DNA of 64,000 bases from Trochalopteron elliotii. Taxonomy: Eukaryota; Chordata; Aves; Passeriformes; Leiothrichidae. Both the position numbers and the translations under genes were made by a program. Of the stretch, positions 12,401 through 25,350 are shown piece after piece. Where the stretch lies: the NCBI GenBank assembly GCA_024734555.1, contig JANPWX010000107.1, positions 890,666 to 954,665 of the forward strand. The letters run 5' to 3'. The notes below the pieces were generated by a model. The model saw only the letters and a program-made list of their open reading frames with translations. It searched no databases and was not told the origin of the DNA. Position 1 is the stretch's first letter; every line of letters begins with the position of its first letter.

Positions 12401-15400
12401 TGTATTAGGTATATCGTGCTGGTCTGAATACATCATATGCTGTTGCAAAAGCATTGTGCTAATTTTAGCTTACAAAGAGGATGAAGATAAACTGCCTGCT
12501 GCTAGTTTGCCATATGCTATCCTGGTGATAATATTCAAGTCGAAAATATTCTGCAGAGAGTCTTATTGTTTCAGTGAAAGAAAAGTGGAGCAGAGTTAAG
12601 CAAATTTCTGCTCTGTAAATGTATACAAAATAATGAAATAAAGCAAATCTCAAATGCTGGTAGATGAGATCTGTGAAATTTGTTTTGGGTTTATTGGCTT
12701 TCATGGGAGTCAACAATTTATTTTAGTATATATTTGATCCAATTGTGTCCATTTCTCGCATGTAAATCTCAAAATCAATCTAAATAAAAATCGAACTTTG
12801 TTCTGGTAGGCAAAAATATAGTCTGAGTTGCTCCTAACTAGTTAAGCCACCCATCCTTCAAGTTTGGTACAGGAATAAATGCAGTGCTGAGCTGATTTTT
12901 TGCAAGCTTCTCCCTTTGCTTATTGAAAAACACACAAACCAAATTCTGGTTTCCACACGAGGAAAGGATTTTGCTGCTCAGGGAGGAGCATTTGCCTTCT
13001 CCATCTGCCCCTGTGGCCAGCAGAGAGGGTTGTGTGTGTGTGAGGAGGGGTCCCCGGACCCCTGGGGCTGCAAGGGATGAGGGGGAAGCTTTGCATTAGC
13101 AAGTGGTGAAAAGCTTGACCTTCCAGTGACCTGGGTCAAGCAAACCCCCTGCTGAAGTGTCCCATTTGGACACGGATACCTGTGGGGTGAGGGAAGAGAT
13201 AAAGGGAAAGGGGGAGGAAGATAAAGTAATCCCATTGACCTGGGGACTTCTCAGATATTACAAGGCAGGGGAAGATCAGGAATAATAAAAGAATGGCAAT
13301 ATTTGCCTGCCCCCTGTATCTGTGTAATGTCGTTTTCCAACGGGGCTGGAGCAGATAATAGCAAATGTGCTTTCAAGTATCAGTTCAATCTCTTGAAGTG
13401 ATGGGGAAGAGCTGGATGCTGGTGGGTGCTGGAGAGTGTAATACAATCCTGGTCACTGCCGGGAGAATTGTATAAATGGACAAAGATCTGCTGATTGCAT
13501 CTTTTTTGCTAAAGCGTTAAGTAAAAGATCTTGGCTATAAGAGATGGCAAGTCTACTACTATTGTCTGGTCTTCTGGCTTGTTTTTGTAGGGGTTTTCAC
13601 AGGAACAAATAGCCATTACCAAAATAAAAACAAGCAGTGTGGGCAGTCCATATCATGGTGGGACACATGCTCTTGAGTCAGCGTGGGCAGGAAGCTTGGC
13701 AGGTCTGTCCCCCACCATTGCCATTGCATCTTTATCTCTCTGCTTCATTGTTTGCCACTGAGTGCTTGAAATTCCAGTTTCCAAGTAAAAACTTCCTGTT
13801 TCTTGCATTTACATTCAGTTTGGTAAGACATAAATTTAGTTATCTATCAGGGAGGGCTTTTTTTTTTTTTTTCCCTCCCTCGAGTAAGGCAAAATAGGAA
13901 GAAGAAATTAATTATGATTTGGTGATAAGAGGTAGAATTTTGCATTTTCCCAGATTCTCTGTGGCAGGAAGCATGAGGTTGTATTCTTGTGATAAGGTGA
14001 TGGATGGGAGCTAAATTCAGCCTTTCCATCCTGGGTAATTTTAGAAAGAGCCCTGAAGTCCAGATCTTGCTTAGAAACGGAGATGGGCATATTCAGTCTT
14101 CATTAGCCAGACTTGCCTTGCTAGAGCATTGCTGCTTGTGAGTTTTTACTGTTCTGTGCAGTATTGAAAGCTAATAGTGCACATTCTCTTTTAGTCATCT
14201 CAATCCTGAATTTCCCTCTGGAGAGTTTCTTTCTCTCCACTGACTGTGAAGGGATTCAGGGAGGTCTAATCACCTCCTTCAGACACTTAGCTTGGCAGTC
14301 TGACTTAAATGCTTGGAGTGAGGAGGGATGAAAGTCTGCTAAAAGTTGGCATTCCTTTAGGAAGGAAATGCTTGCTCTTTGTGGAGAAGCAGAATAAAGT
14401 GTCCTGTACTGCTGAAGGTTAGAGGAGTGGGCTCAGGTGTTGTATGTGTAGGTGAGGCTGTGTCCTCTGCAGCTCCTGAGCACAGTGGTCTGAGCATCTC
14501 ATGACATTTGTTGTGTTTGCAGAGCTGGGTGGGTGACTGAAGTGTTCAAAAAATCCTGGCATTCATAGAAAAAAAATACATATATCCACTTTTTTTTTTT
14601 TTTTTTAATATTATTTGGGGGGGGTCTAATGTCTGTATTCCCATGCCTAGCTGGCAAGAAGCCAGGATTCCAGCTTTTCCCAACTTCAAGAGGTTGCTTG
14701 CTTTAATAGGGCATACGTGGTTTTGGTTGAAGGTTCTCATATGACTCTGGGAGCTGAAGACTTAAATATAAAACATGATGAATGGGGCTTCTGAAACTGT
14801 GTAGCAGTGCTTTTCTCAACCTCCAACTAAACATCATTGAGGTCTTGCATGGGATGAGAGGCTCCATGAGGGAAGCCTTGCAGCAAAACCTGTTGGAGGT
14901 GGTAGGAATGCCCATATTTAGCTTTGTTGTGCTGCTTGGGCACAGGGTCCTTTGGCAGTTGGCACTGCATCTGTCAGAACTTCTCTCTGCTTTTAAATAT
15001 AAAAAATCAGAGTTTAACCTACTTCTACTCCAAACTAAACAAGATGTACATTGGTCCATTTAGGAGTGGCTCATTTTTCCACATTGTTTTTGTAGTCATA
15101 TTTGTAGCAATCCTGACTAGCACATAAGCTAGAGAGGTAACAAGTTAATGATTTTTATGCAGAATATTGAACTCCTATTTCCATTTTGAAGTCCACTTCG
15201 GATGCTGTCCTGAAAAATATTTTCAAACTGTGTCCCAGAAACGTGAAATTGGGTGAAACTTGGGGATTGCTTGCTTGGGAGGCTGTGAGTACAAAGCCTG
15301 AGGAGAGTGCTGGAGGTTTGCAGGGAGCAGCAGTGTGGGCTTTCATTCAGCACCTTGTCAGCCTGCCTTATCTGGGATCTTGGGGGATGGCTTCTCCAGG

Positions 15401-16458
15401 CTAAACCCAGGGGAGGGAGATGAGTGAGGTGTTTCCAGGATTGTCCTGGCAGAGGCTTCCTTGTGATCCATTCTGCTTGCTCTGCAGGAGTCAGAACCAG
15501 CACAGACACTTGCAGTGCCTTGGAAAGTTGGGCTTTCCAGCGTGTTTGTTGGCTGCTCTGAGACTTTGGCCTCCTTCTTTACAACTCATGTAATCTTTGA
15601 ATGTGCACCTGCAGTCTTCAGCCTTTCCTTTCAGGCTTTTTTGATGAGGTTCATGTGCAGCTTTGAATATGCATGAAGTCTCCTGGGCTGGTAAGGGGTG
15701 AGCATAAAGGATAGCCCTCCCCATGATCTTACAGGCAATTGCTTTCTCCAGGTCAATATTCCTTTGTTCAGGTCACTGCTGAGATCATATTCATTGCAAA
15801 TATGGTGCTTATGTCAAAGTATTTTCCATAGAAACTGTTAAGTGTTAGGTGAGAATGCTTTTTGAGCTGAACTTTGAATTTCAGCCCGTGATTATAGATG
15901 AAAATCTGTCTCCTCATCTGCCTCAGCCACGAATTGCAGGTGCAGCTGGTCAGGCATTTAAAATGACAAAATTCAGAGTTGCTTTTGCATAGAAACCAGC
16001 ATCATGATTAGTTCAGAGGCTGATATTGTTGGAGGCTGCTCAGATGATTCACAGGTATTTGTAAAAGCCTTTTCCAGTCCCAAGAGAATCACCTGTTTTG
16101 GCATCAGTGAGTATTGTTCTGGAATTTTAATGGAAAAGAGTGCAGAGCTGTGGCTAGAGACTTCCTTTTCTGCCTGGCAAGCCTTGGTGGCCCAATCTTC
16201 AGGCTGAGACACTTGCCTGCAGGTCCTGAGGCATCAGCCATGCAGCAAAAGTTGTGTATGGAGGAAGAAAGCAGCTAACACACAGCTGGAAAATTGTGTT
16301 TGCTCAACACGTAATGAGTTTTATTAGAAGAGACTCATTCAGAGTGGAAGGGGGAAATGGTATTTACTAGGATTTATTTGACTGCTCCAGCATTCAATTT
16401 TGAATACAGGTTTTCAAGTGTTTTCTTCCCTTTTTACACACATCTAAGCACATCTCTA

Positions 16459-16533
16459 ATAGATATCTATATCTATATCTATATCTATATCTGTATCTGT
16501 ATCTATAGGTATCTATATCTAATCTATATATAT
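16459..16533. repeat. ATCTAT hexanucleotide microsatellite
   Basis: About a dozen tandem units of ATCTAT with variants (ATCTGT, AGGTAT). Confidence 0.93.
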
Positions 16534-16983
16534 TTCAAAGCTGTCCTGACCTTCATCAAAATAGCCTGCTTATGTTTTGCCTGCCTTTATCAAACTGCAG
16601 CATGAAAGAAACCACTCTGATTCATATTTTTAAGGGATGTTGCTCTGACCTCAAAAACTGATACTTCCTCAGCCAGTGCCAGAAAGCCCTTTCTGTGGTC
16701 TCAGTCCCCATTTTTTCAGCCATTAAGGCTCAGGTGGCATCAGGATAACAACTGATTTTAATAGCCACCACTTTAGCCACCTCCATTATGGGGAAGGAAG
16801 CTCCTGCAGAGCCTCAGAGCTCTGGGATGTGACCTGGAGTGACCAGACACAAAAACCAGCACAGCTCTTGAACGGAAAGGTCTGCATCATCCAAACTCTG
16901 CTGACTCCTGTCCAAGAACACACTGTTTACCTGTTCCTTCCAAACTGGTCGATTTTCTGCAAGGCTGAGATGTGGGTGTTGGG

Positions 16984-16986
<3 letters not shown>

Positions 16987-17033
<47 letters not shown>
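16987..17033. repeat. Uninterrupted 47-base poly-T tract
   Basis: Forty-seven consecutive T between GGGAGA and GCTTATC. It is the longest homopolymer in the window. Its true length is uncertain because of replication slippage and sequencing error. Confidence 0.95.
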
Positions 17034-17036
<3 letters not shown>

Positions 17037-20000
17037 TATCTCCAGTGCAGCTTGGCTGGTTTTCACAGAGCTGCTCTTCTCTAGCTTGTAGATGTATGTT
17101 GAGGATTGTGCTTTCTGTTTTGGTGATTGAAGCTGAGCATTCCCACTGCTGACCTAAATTTACCACCTCTGTCATGTCTGAAAGTATTTGTATATTCATC
17201 TGCAAATGTGCAGGGTGACCACTCCAATCAAAAGCAACAAATCTTAGCAGTTAACTCCAAAATGCATCTTGCTGAAGGCAACGTCTGAAAACACATTGCC
17301 ATGAGCATGAAGCAGCCAAGCTTCTGTCTGGCCCTTGAGATGTGTACCCAGACCTTAATGAAGGGTGGGGTTTTTCCTTATTCCAATAAATAGATTTTGT
17401 TTGGAAAGGTGATTTTGTTTGGAAAGAGGCAGAAAGAGAGAACGTATTTTCACAGTCCTAAATAAAAGGCTATTTATGCCTAATACATTGGCAGAATTAT
17501 TCCAGAGTAATTCATCCACGAGAAAATATGATCCTTGTGTCACTGCCAAGGTCAGAGAGACCTATGGTGATCTGCAGAGTAAGTTCAGGTCACCCAAGTT
17601 AAATCTGCCTGGGGCAGACTTTAGCTCACGCACCACATTTTTTCCGTGATTAATAAAAGCAAACATCTTCTATAGATGAAGGCAGGGCTAAAACTGTGGT
17701 CAGCTCTCTTCCCTAGAGCCAAGGTCTCCTGCTTTTCCGTTCTCCTTTCCAGGTTGTTCCTTTCATTTCCTTTCCATTCTTCTCTTTTCCTGGCATTTAC
17801 AGGATGCTTAGAGAAGTCTGTCTTTTCCTTTATGAGGCAACTGATGCCTGTAAAACCTTCCCTGATAATCTGCATGGACAGGAAGGACACGGGGACGTTG
17901 CTGGTGTTTGACCCAATGCAGCACTGGCTTCTCAGTGTGTGTGGTGTGTCCTGGCACATCAGCTGAGATGCACACATCCTGAAAAATTGAGGTGAGAAAG
18001 GTGGGGTGCACGGCAAAAATAAATTCCTTCTCAGCCCCAGCTGAGAGGGTGTGGTCTGAACAGGATGTTTGGCAGTAAAGAAGGTGAAGCTGGTGTTTTT
18101 TTAGGCACTGCTGCCTCAGGAGGAGACAGATGGAGTGGTGGGCTGGGCAGGTGAGAATCCTCTTCCATCACTGGTGGGTGGAAGGGGTGCCACAAGATCC
18201 TCAGCCCTTTCAACAAGGATGAGGTTGTTTGGTCAGAAAAGAGAGATTTCTCTTCCTTGTGGTCTGTACCTGCCATGGGGAAGCTGATGCCTGTGGTTTC
18301 AGCCTGCTAGAACCTGAGGTTTCCTTTAGCTTCCTTGGTTACTCATTCATGTCATTTAAAGTACTTCAAATTGCTGAGAGCTTTTACAGTTTTTGCTTTC
18401 TACACATTTCTACTGCTGTTGCTCTTACTAGTAATGACAAATGCTATGAGTTAAAGAAGAAATCAGAAATAATTTTGGCTTACTTTTTGAAGGGTGTATA
18501 CATTTTGTTCATTTTTTTCTTAAGGTATGGATGGCTTTTTGCTATGACCCAGCTTTGCTTTGAGATTTCTGTGGGACTTTGGTTAAACACTCTTACGCAG
18601 TCAAAGAGATGTGCTGGAAATGTCTGAGTTAACTCCTTCCTGTCCTTCTTCCCTTTTGCAGCTGGAGCTGATGCCATGAAGTGTAGTGACATAAATAATA
18701 ATAAAAATCTGGGGTGCACCAGAAGCTTGTCCTTTTTCTCCTATCAATTTGCCTATTCAAGGTAATTCTAGGCAGGTAATATCTAGGAATATGTAGAGAT
18801 GGAAGATGAAAGAGAAAAAAATAAGGTGAACATTCACCTGTCAGTGATATTCAGGGAAAGTTTTTAAGTGTCCAGCATTGATCTGACTTTTCTTTCACCT
18901 TCCTTGTGTGTTTTGGACTCTTAACATCTGTTTGTTCCTGGATGGATTTGCATTTGGACTCGTTGTTTGTTTTAATTTGGAAAAACCCCACACCTTAAAC
19001 TGTAACAGCACTGTAAATCAAACATCAAAACACCAGAATCTGTGACAGAAAGTCGTAGGAAGCCAAAGACACAGCAGTGTCATGAATACATTAAGCTGGA
19101 GCCTAAGGGGATGTGCTGACTTAGTAGGACTGAATTTCCTGAAGGGACTGTCGCTGCCTGCCTGCCTCTAAGGTAGGGACATCAGGGGACCTCAGGACCT
19201 GAGCCTGGTGGCCAGCCACAAGGAGCAGGGTCAGGACCACCTCCCCATCACTGTTTTTCCTCTGAAGGGTTCACTGAGCCCTCTGGATTTTCAGGCTCTG
19301 CCCTGGGGGCTGTGTTCACACCAGAAGTGCAGAGGTTGTACCTTGACCTGCCCCTCAGTGCCATCCCTCCTCTCCAGACCCAAGGAATATTTAGGGGAAA
19401 GTGTTTGCAGCAGAAGAAGAGTTAGTGGCCTGATCACCACCGTGGTCATTGCTTGATCCCTGTCATCCTGCAGGGGCACAGAATTTGGGGAGAGCAGAGG
19501 GCAGCAGGAGCTGTGTGATGTGAGTGGCAGCAGTGTGCCTGTTTGCCATCAGACCCAGTGCCACCATGCCTTCACATTAAAGCCCAGCTTCAGGATTGTT
19601 TTTTCCTGCTGTGCCTTTCTTAAGTGCAGAACCTCATCACAGCAGATTTGCTTTTTGTGCTGGGGGAGTAACAGTAATAAAAAAAAAATTCTATGTGATC
19701 TTGGCTCTGCCAAATTTCCTCCTTTTGGCTCCTCATCCCCTTCCTGAGGAGCAGCCTCCCACTGTTGTCACAGATCCTCCAGAGGAACCACCTTTTGCTG
19801 GAGAAACAAGAGCAGTGGAGTTAGGGTGCTGGATAGCAAGGAGCAATGAGGAAGAACCCCAATTCTGTGTACACCCTTCCCTTGAAAGGTCTGGCAGAGG
19901 GATGGGTATTTTCTAATTCAGGTGCTTTTCTTGAGTTCATTACCTGCATGGTAACATAAAGTTTTGTCTTTGGGGGGGAAAAGCAGGCTGCTCCTCAGCA

Positions 20001-20684
20001 TCCCAGACCGTGCTAGGACAGGATGAGGGGACAAAATTCATGGTGCAGTCCACTCAGTTCATGATTGCAAATGTTTCTTATAGTTCCTTAGAAAACAGGA
20101 GTATAATTGTTTTGGATCCAGCTCTTCTTGCCTTGTTCATGTGAAGCCCAGGCAGTGGAAGAGTCACAAGTCCCTGTTGTTGTGGCCCTCTCTGCCCAGT
20201 TGTTTAGGCCAGCAGGCACTGAAAGACAGTTTGTGGAAGTGTTTCTTCTGGGTGGACACAGCCAGCCCTCTTCTTTTCTGCAGCTGTGAGACACAGGGTC
20301 ATGCATTGGGAATTACCAGGTTGCCTCACAAAAGGTTTTTGTATTAATACTCCATAACAAATCAAAGTTATCTTCCTCTTGCTTTAAGTACAAGGAAATA
20401 TAAGTAATTTGTGTCATGAGTTTAAATCCAGATGTTTTTTCATCCAATCAGGAGGGTTCAGTGGCTGGGATTTGCTGGATCTTTGTAAGGCTGTATGAGG
20501 TGATGGTTGGTTTTTAACAATGGCAGTGGAGATGTTACTGTCAAAAGAGGAAAGGTAGATGAAATGGGGGTGTTTTAGAGCTGCCTTTTGCAGTTGGAAA
20601 GTGACAATATCTGTCACTGTATGTGGGGAGATGGAGTATGTGATGCAGCCATGGCATGCAAAGTGAAGTTCAGTGTTAGTTTTC

Positions 20685-20724
20685 TTTCATTTCTTTCATT
20701 GGTGTTTCATTTCTTTCATTTGTG
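20685..20724. repeat. Two-copy 20-base tandem repeat
   Basis: Two adjacent 20-base units built on TTTCATTTCTTTCATT that differ at one base (GGTG against TGTG at the end). Confidence 0.9.
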
Positions 20725-23117
20725 TCTTGGTTTTTATTGTCAATTGACGTTACTGACAGACTGGAGACAGAGAAAATTTTTTGGCTTTGATGCTACTTTA
20801 AAGTGGATGGTAGCAGAAGAAAATACACTGCATATCCACAAGAACTTTTTCACTTGACACAAACCACACAGCACCTTCCAATGGGAAATATCTCATGTGG
20901 GTTTGGTAGGTCATGAATCCTGACTTGCCTGAGCTGCAACTCTAGACTAACCCTCTCCTGTTCATCATCTGGTGGCATTAGGGGATGCAGCTCTGCCAAA
21001 GAGGATTTCGGGCAATATCTGAATTATAATTCCTGCAGTGCAGACTGCAGCTTGGGCCAGCACTGAATTGGTCTTGAATTGGCCCAAAGTAAAATGCTTT
21101 TGTTTTGTTCAACAATCTCAAGTATTTTGGTTTATCTTGCCCAACTTTTTAAACTTTTTTCAATAGAGTAACCTCATTTTGAATTATTTTGAATTTATTA
21201 TTTATTTGGGCAGTGTCAAGGTTCTGGCACATATTTTCTGTTGTAAAACTGGAAATCTACAGCATTTTCTTCTCTGTAGGCAGGGCCCAGGGCAATTTAG
21301 CTGTGTTTAGGGAAGGAAGCCTCCTTAAATGCTCCACATAATAAACTGTTTCTCCTGATAACACGTCCCTTAGTTTATAGGTAATATGCTTCTGATCTTT
21401 GCTTTGAGCCTCTTATAGCTGCTTGTGCTCAGTCCAAGAGTCAAGTGTCTTAGGAGCTGGATAAACACAAAGATAGAGCCAGTTGTTAAGGAGCTATAGA
21501 GATTTACAGAAGTTGACCTCATGGCCATTTGGGGCATTAGTTGGGGCATATTTCCCCCCATGGTGGAGCAGTCCTGCTGCTTCTTGTGCTGCTGCTTTAC
21601 AGGGAAGTGGGTCTGGTGGAATCCAGTGGTGGATTTACCTCTGTCTCAGTCGTGTTGTAGTTGACTTTTCATGGAGAATGGGTGGGACTAGCTCTCCTCA
21701 TGAGGTTGGAGAGAATAAGTTCCATAAAAAAGAACAAAAGCAAGGATGACTGAAAAACAGCTTTTCCCAAGGAGCTGTAGAGTCATCATGGTGGCTTTTA
21801 TGTTAGGAAAAAACCCAAAAACCCTGACTTTTTAAAGCTTTTTACCATTCTTGGGTGAAAGCAGGATGTTTTTCTGTTTATCCAGGTACTTTTCTGTAGG
21901 GTGTTTGCTTCCAACTGCTCAAAGTAAACTTTTGTTGCTGGCAGCAGGAAGTTGTTTGCTTCCCATACAATGAATTGCTTTCTTTTTAGTATTTCATTCA
22001 GGGATGCACAGCTCCAGAAACACATCACAGCTCACCCATAATGACGTAGTTTTTGTGAACCTCATTAAGAAGTGCTATTCCTGGTGCAAGAGAAGAGGTT
22101 TCCTTCATTTCAGCTATAAAAAGCTGTCAAAGAAATGAAAATGAGTAAAATCTGTGGGTTTCCCCCCACTATTTGTCAATGCTGTTTTTACTCTTTGCAT
22201 AGACAGCTAATTTGGTCGTTGCTTGGCTGAAGCGAATTCAAGTCAAAAAAAAGATGGTTGAGTTCCTAGAAAAAGGTGCTCCTGTCTCTGAGGAACGATG
22301 ATTCAAGAAAAAACTTCAAAAGTTTGTGATATGCCAGAGTGTAATTTATACTTTTCCAGGTTTCCCTATCTGTGAATATTTGTGTAGGATATTTTTGCAA
22401 CTGTGTTCTTTAGTATCTTGTAAGTATGGATCCTGCCTGTGACTGACAAGTTCCCACTGTTTGTGTCATGGTCTGAATCCTTGCACGAAACATGTAGTGC
22501 ATCTCCTTAAAGAGATGTGTGCACACCCAGACACGTGGTGTTTGTTCCTTTGCTAGTGCTCATTTTCAACCTTGTTGTTCCTCGTTAACTTTTTATTAAG
22601 TATATTTGAGAAAGGTTTCTCCTTAAGGAACAAAAAAAAAAAAAAAAGGTCCTTCCTCAACACCGCTTTTCAATTTCACAAGCAGAGCTGCCTCGTCATT
22701 GTAAATTATTTTTGGGGTGTTCTGCAGGCCACTCAGTGTGCTGAGATGATTGCCATTGACCTCAGGAGCTCCAGGAGTGGGTGCTCCCTCACATCTGACT
22801 AACCATGGGTCCAAAATAACAGAATTCCATAGTTATTTTATATTTTCTGAAGTACCTTTTTGCTGGTAGTCCCATTCTCAGCTCATGTGCCTTGCTTGGG
22901 CATTGGCAGATTGAGAGCTGTCAGTGGGTTAATGTTACATATGCAATATATGCATGTGTGTTTAGATTTTAAAATTATGTGTTTTGGGGAAATATTCTAA
23001 ACTTAATGGCTTTTTAATGTCAAAACTTCTGTTTCTCCTCAGTGGATAGGTACAGCTTGGTTTAGCAGCTCGGCACATACCCACAGACTGTGCCAGTGCC
23101 TTCCAGCTCTTTCCTGG

Positions 23118-23198
23118 AATATAATATATAATAAATATATATAACATATATAATATATGATATATGATATATTTGTATTTATATTTACATATTTATAC
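23118..23198. repeat. AT-rich simple repeat
   Basis: Imperfect ATATAAT, ATATGAT and ATTTAT units over about 80 bases. Confidence 0.85.
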
Positions 23199-25350
23199 CT
23201 GTGCTGCTCAGCTTTGCCTCCTTAGCCACCTTGCTCCAAGGAGGAGTGATACTTCCTGAGTAGTGAACTTGTCCTTCAATACTTGTGGACGTGAATAATG
23301 GCTGCACTGACTCATGTCAGAGTCATTTGGGTGTGACTTTTGCTCACCATGTTCCTGTGCCAAGTTGTATCTGGTTGTGTCAGAAAGAAATTGAAAAATG
23401 TATACATATAAAGGAATTTCCACAGTCTTTGATTGCCCAAGACCATTTGAAGCTGGTGGTGTGAAATTATGATCCTTGTTCTGTTTCCTGTGAGCAGTAT
23501 TCCCTCTCTTGCTTCACAGAAAAGCTTGTTGCATCCGTGGACCTGCTTTTTTTTTTTTTTGAGAATTCATAATTTTGTACCTTACAGGAAAATTTCACAC
23601 ATAAGCCTGGCTTTGCTCCACAAAAAGTTGTCATGGTGGGTGTGTGGGTATCCAGCGAACTGGAGTTTTGTTAAGTAAATTAGTGGAAATTGCACTAGTT
23701 TCTCCAAATTGTTACTCAGAAGAAAGGCTGAGGAAAGCAATTTTGCCACTTACAATCTCTCTAGTACATTATGTTGCTTGAAGCTAATGAATCTTCCTTT
23801 CCAGTTATCTGGAAAGGTTACTAAAGAGATTTTGGTTCTTGGAGTAGTTAAAAAGAAAGGAATCATCAGAGCTGCGGATGGACAGTGAACAGTTAAATAT
23901 TTGGCTTAGGCAATTTGGGATTTCTCATCCTAGCAGAAGCAGGAATTTAAGGAACTTGTATCTAAATGCTTGCAAAAAAATTATGATAGAATTAAAAAAA
24001 AAAAAGACACTACCATGAACTTTGGGCCATTGTGTTAGGTGTTTCAGTTCATAGCACTGAATACATTATAAATCTAGCACAGAAGTCGACAGTTTTTGTC
24101 CAAACACAGTGTATATTTAATTTATATTAGCTCATGAAATACAAAAGTGAATGCAAGCTGTGATGTTCTTCTAGGAGGCAGAAACTGGTTTTAACAGGAG
24201 GTGTTTGGACACATACAAATAAGCTGAACATAAGGAGCTTTTAGTCTGTCCACTTAAAAGTTGCTCCAGGCCTTTCCTAGGGCTTCTAGGTGCACATCTT
24301 TCACATTTTCTCCTGTGAACTCCTTAAAGCAGTGTATTTGGATGCTGATCTAGAACTGGACTGTGTAAGCTGGAAGTGTTTGTCATATTGTTTGGTGTAT
24401 CTCAGAAAATCCTGTGTCCTGCTCTTACCCCCTTCCCAGAAAATTGAACAGTAAAACCCCAAAAACTCCCTCAGATCTCCTGTCAGAGGAATGGGAAGCA
24501 GGCTTTTTAGAATAGTCTGGTTTTCTTTGATACAGAAAACACTTGTATTCCAAATGCAGACTTGATAGTAGGACAGGGCTATGTGGAGTGAAAATAACCT
24601 GTTACATCTGGTGAAGGTGTACTTTTAGTAAAGCTGTGTTTGGAACTTTGACCCTGAAGTTTCCAGTCAGTTAAAATCATTTGAGGGCATTCATCTAAAG
24701 AGCTCCATGCAGAGGCATGGATTTTGTAGTGAAGCAAAAGGCTGGACGTTATGGGACATCTGAATTTCCCAACCTTTCAGAAACTTCCATGACTTGGGAT
24801 GGGGAATATTTATGTCACATCTGGACAGCCTCGATGGTTGAGGTTTGAGAATAAATTTGGGAGCTGGAGTGGCTGAAAGTTGCCCGGTTGTGCCACTCTG
24901 CCAGACTTTGCAGCGTCGCAGGGTGATGACATTTAATTTGGGTTTGGTGTGGCAGTGAGGGAGGCTTTGAATCACCAGGACACTCCTGCCACGACCACGG
25001 CTGCTGAAGGCGAGTGCCTGTGCCAAGCTGCTCTCCAGAAACACCTATTTTGTCAACAAAGGTTTATGACATTTCACTGGGGACAAAGAGAGCATTACCC
25101 ACTCGAGGGGCTGCTATAAAGTCGCTTGCCCTTTGATACTCCTGCCTCTGATTTTTGGGGGAGTGGGAGGCGAAGGGAAGTTGGTAAGGGGCGATGACAG
25201 GAGAGAGGGGAAGGCAGTGAGGGGAGCCCCTGCTGGCATGGCCGGTCTGAGCCATTCAGCAGGGCTGAATGCGATAAATGCTGCTTTATCCTTTCTTGAA
25301 AGGAACAAGATAGCACGGCCTAAATGCCTGGGTGTGCTTAAATAGGCAAC

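Larger units (their letters stand above)
12401..25350. other. Long intron stretch without recognised gene
   Basis: About 13 kb of ordinary sequence poor in CpG and rich in TG/CA. It holds T runs (13858-13872, about 14590, 16987-17033, about 23544), A runs (about 22630 and 23995), a hexamer repeat at 16459-16533, a 20-base tandem duplication at 20685-20724 and an AT repeat at 23118-23198. Open frames of up to 132 codons (18229-18627, 17621-18016) have no recognisable domain. No transposon boundaries were recognised. Confidence 0.55.

Noticed and set aside
16927..17205. A minus-strand open frame with a long poly-lysine run, and its + strand poly-Phe counterpart.
   Set aside because: Produced by the 47-base T tract.
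18229..18627. A 132-codon + strand open frame rich in Phe and Leu.
   Set aside because: The hydrophobicity reflects T-rich sequence; there is no family resemblance, and it lies inside an intron.
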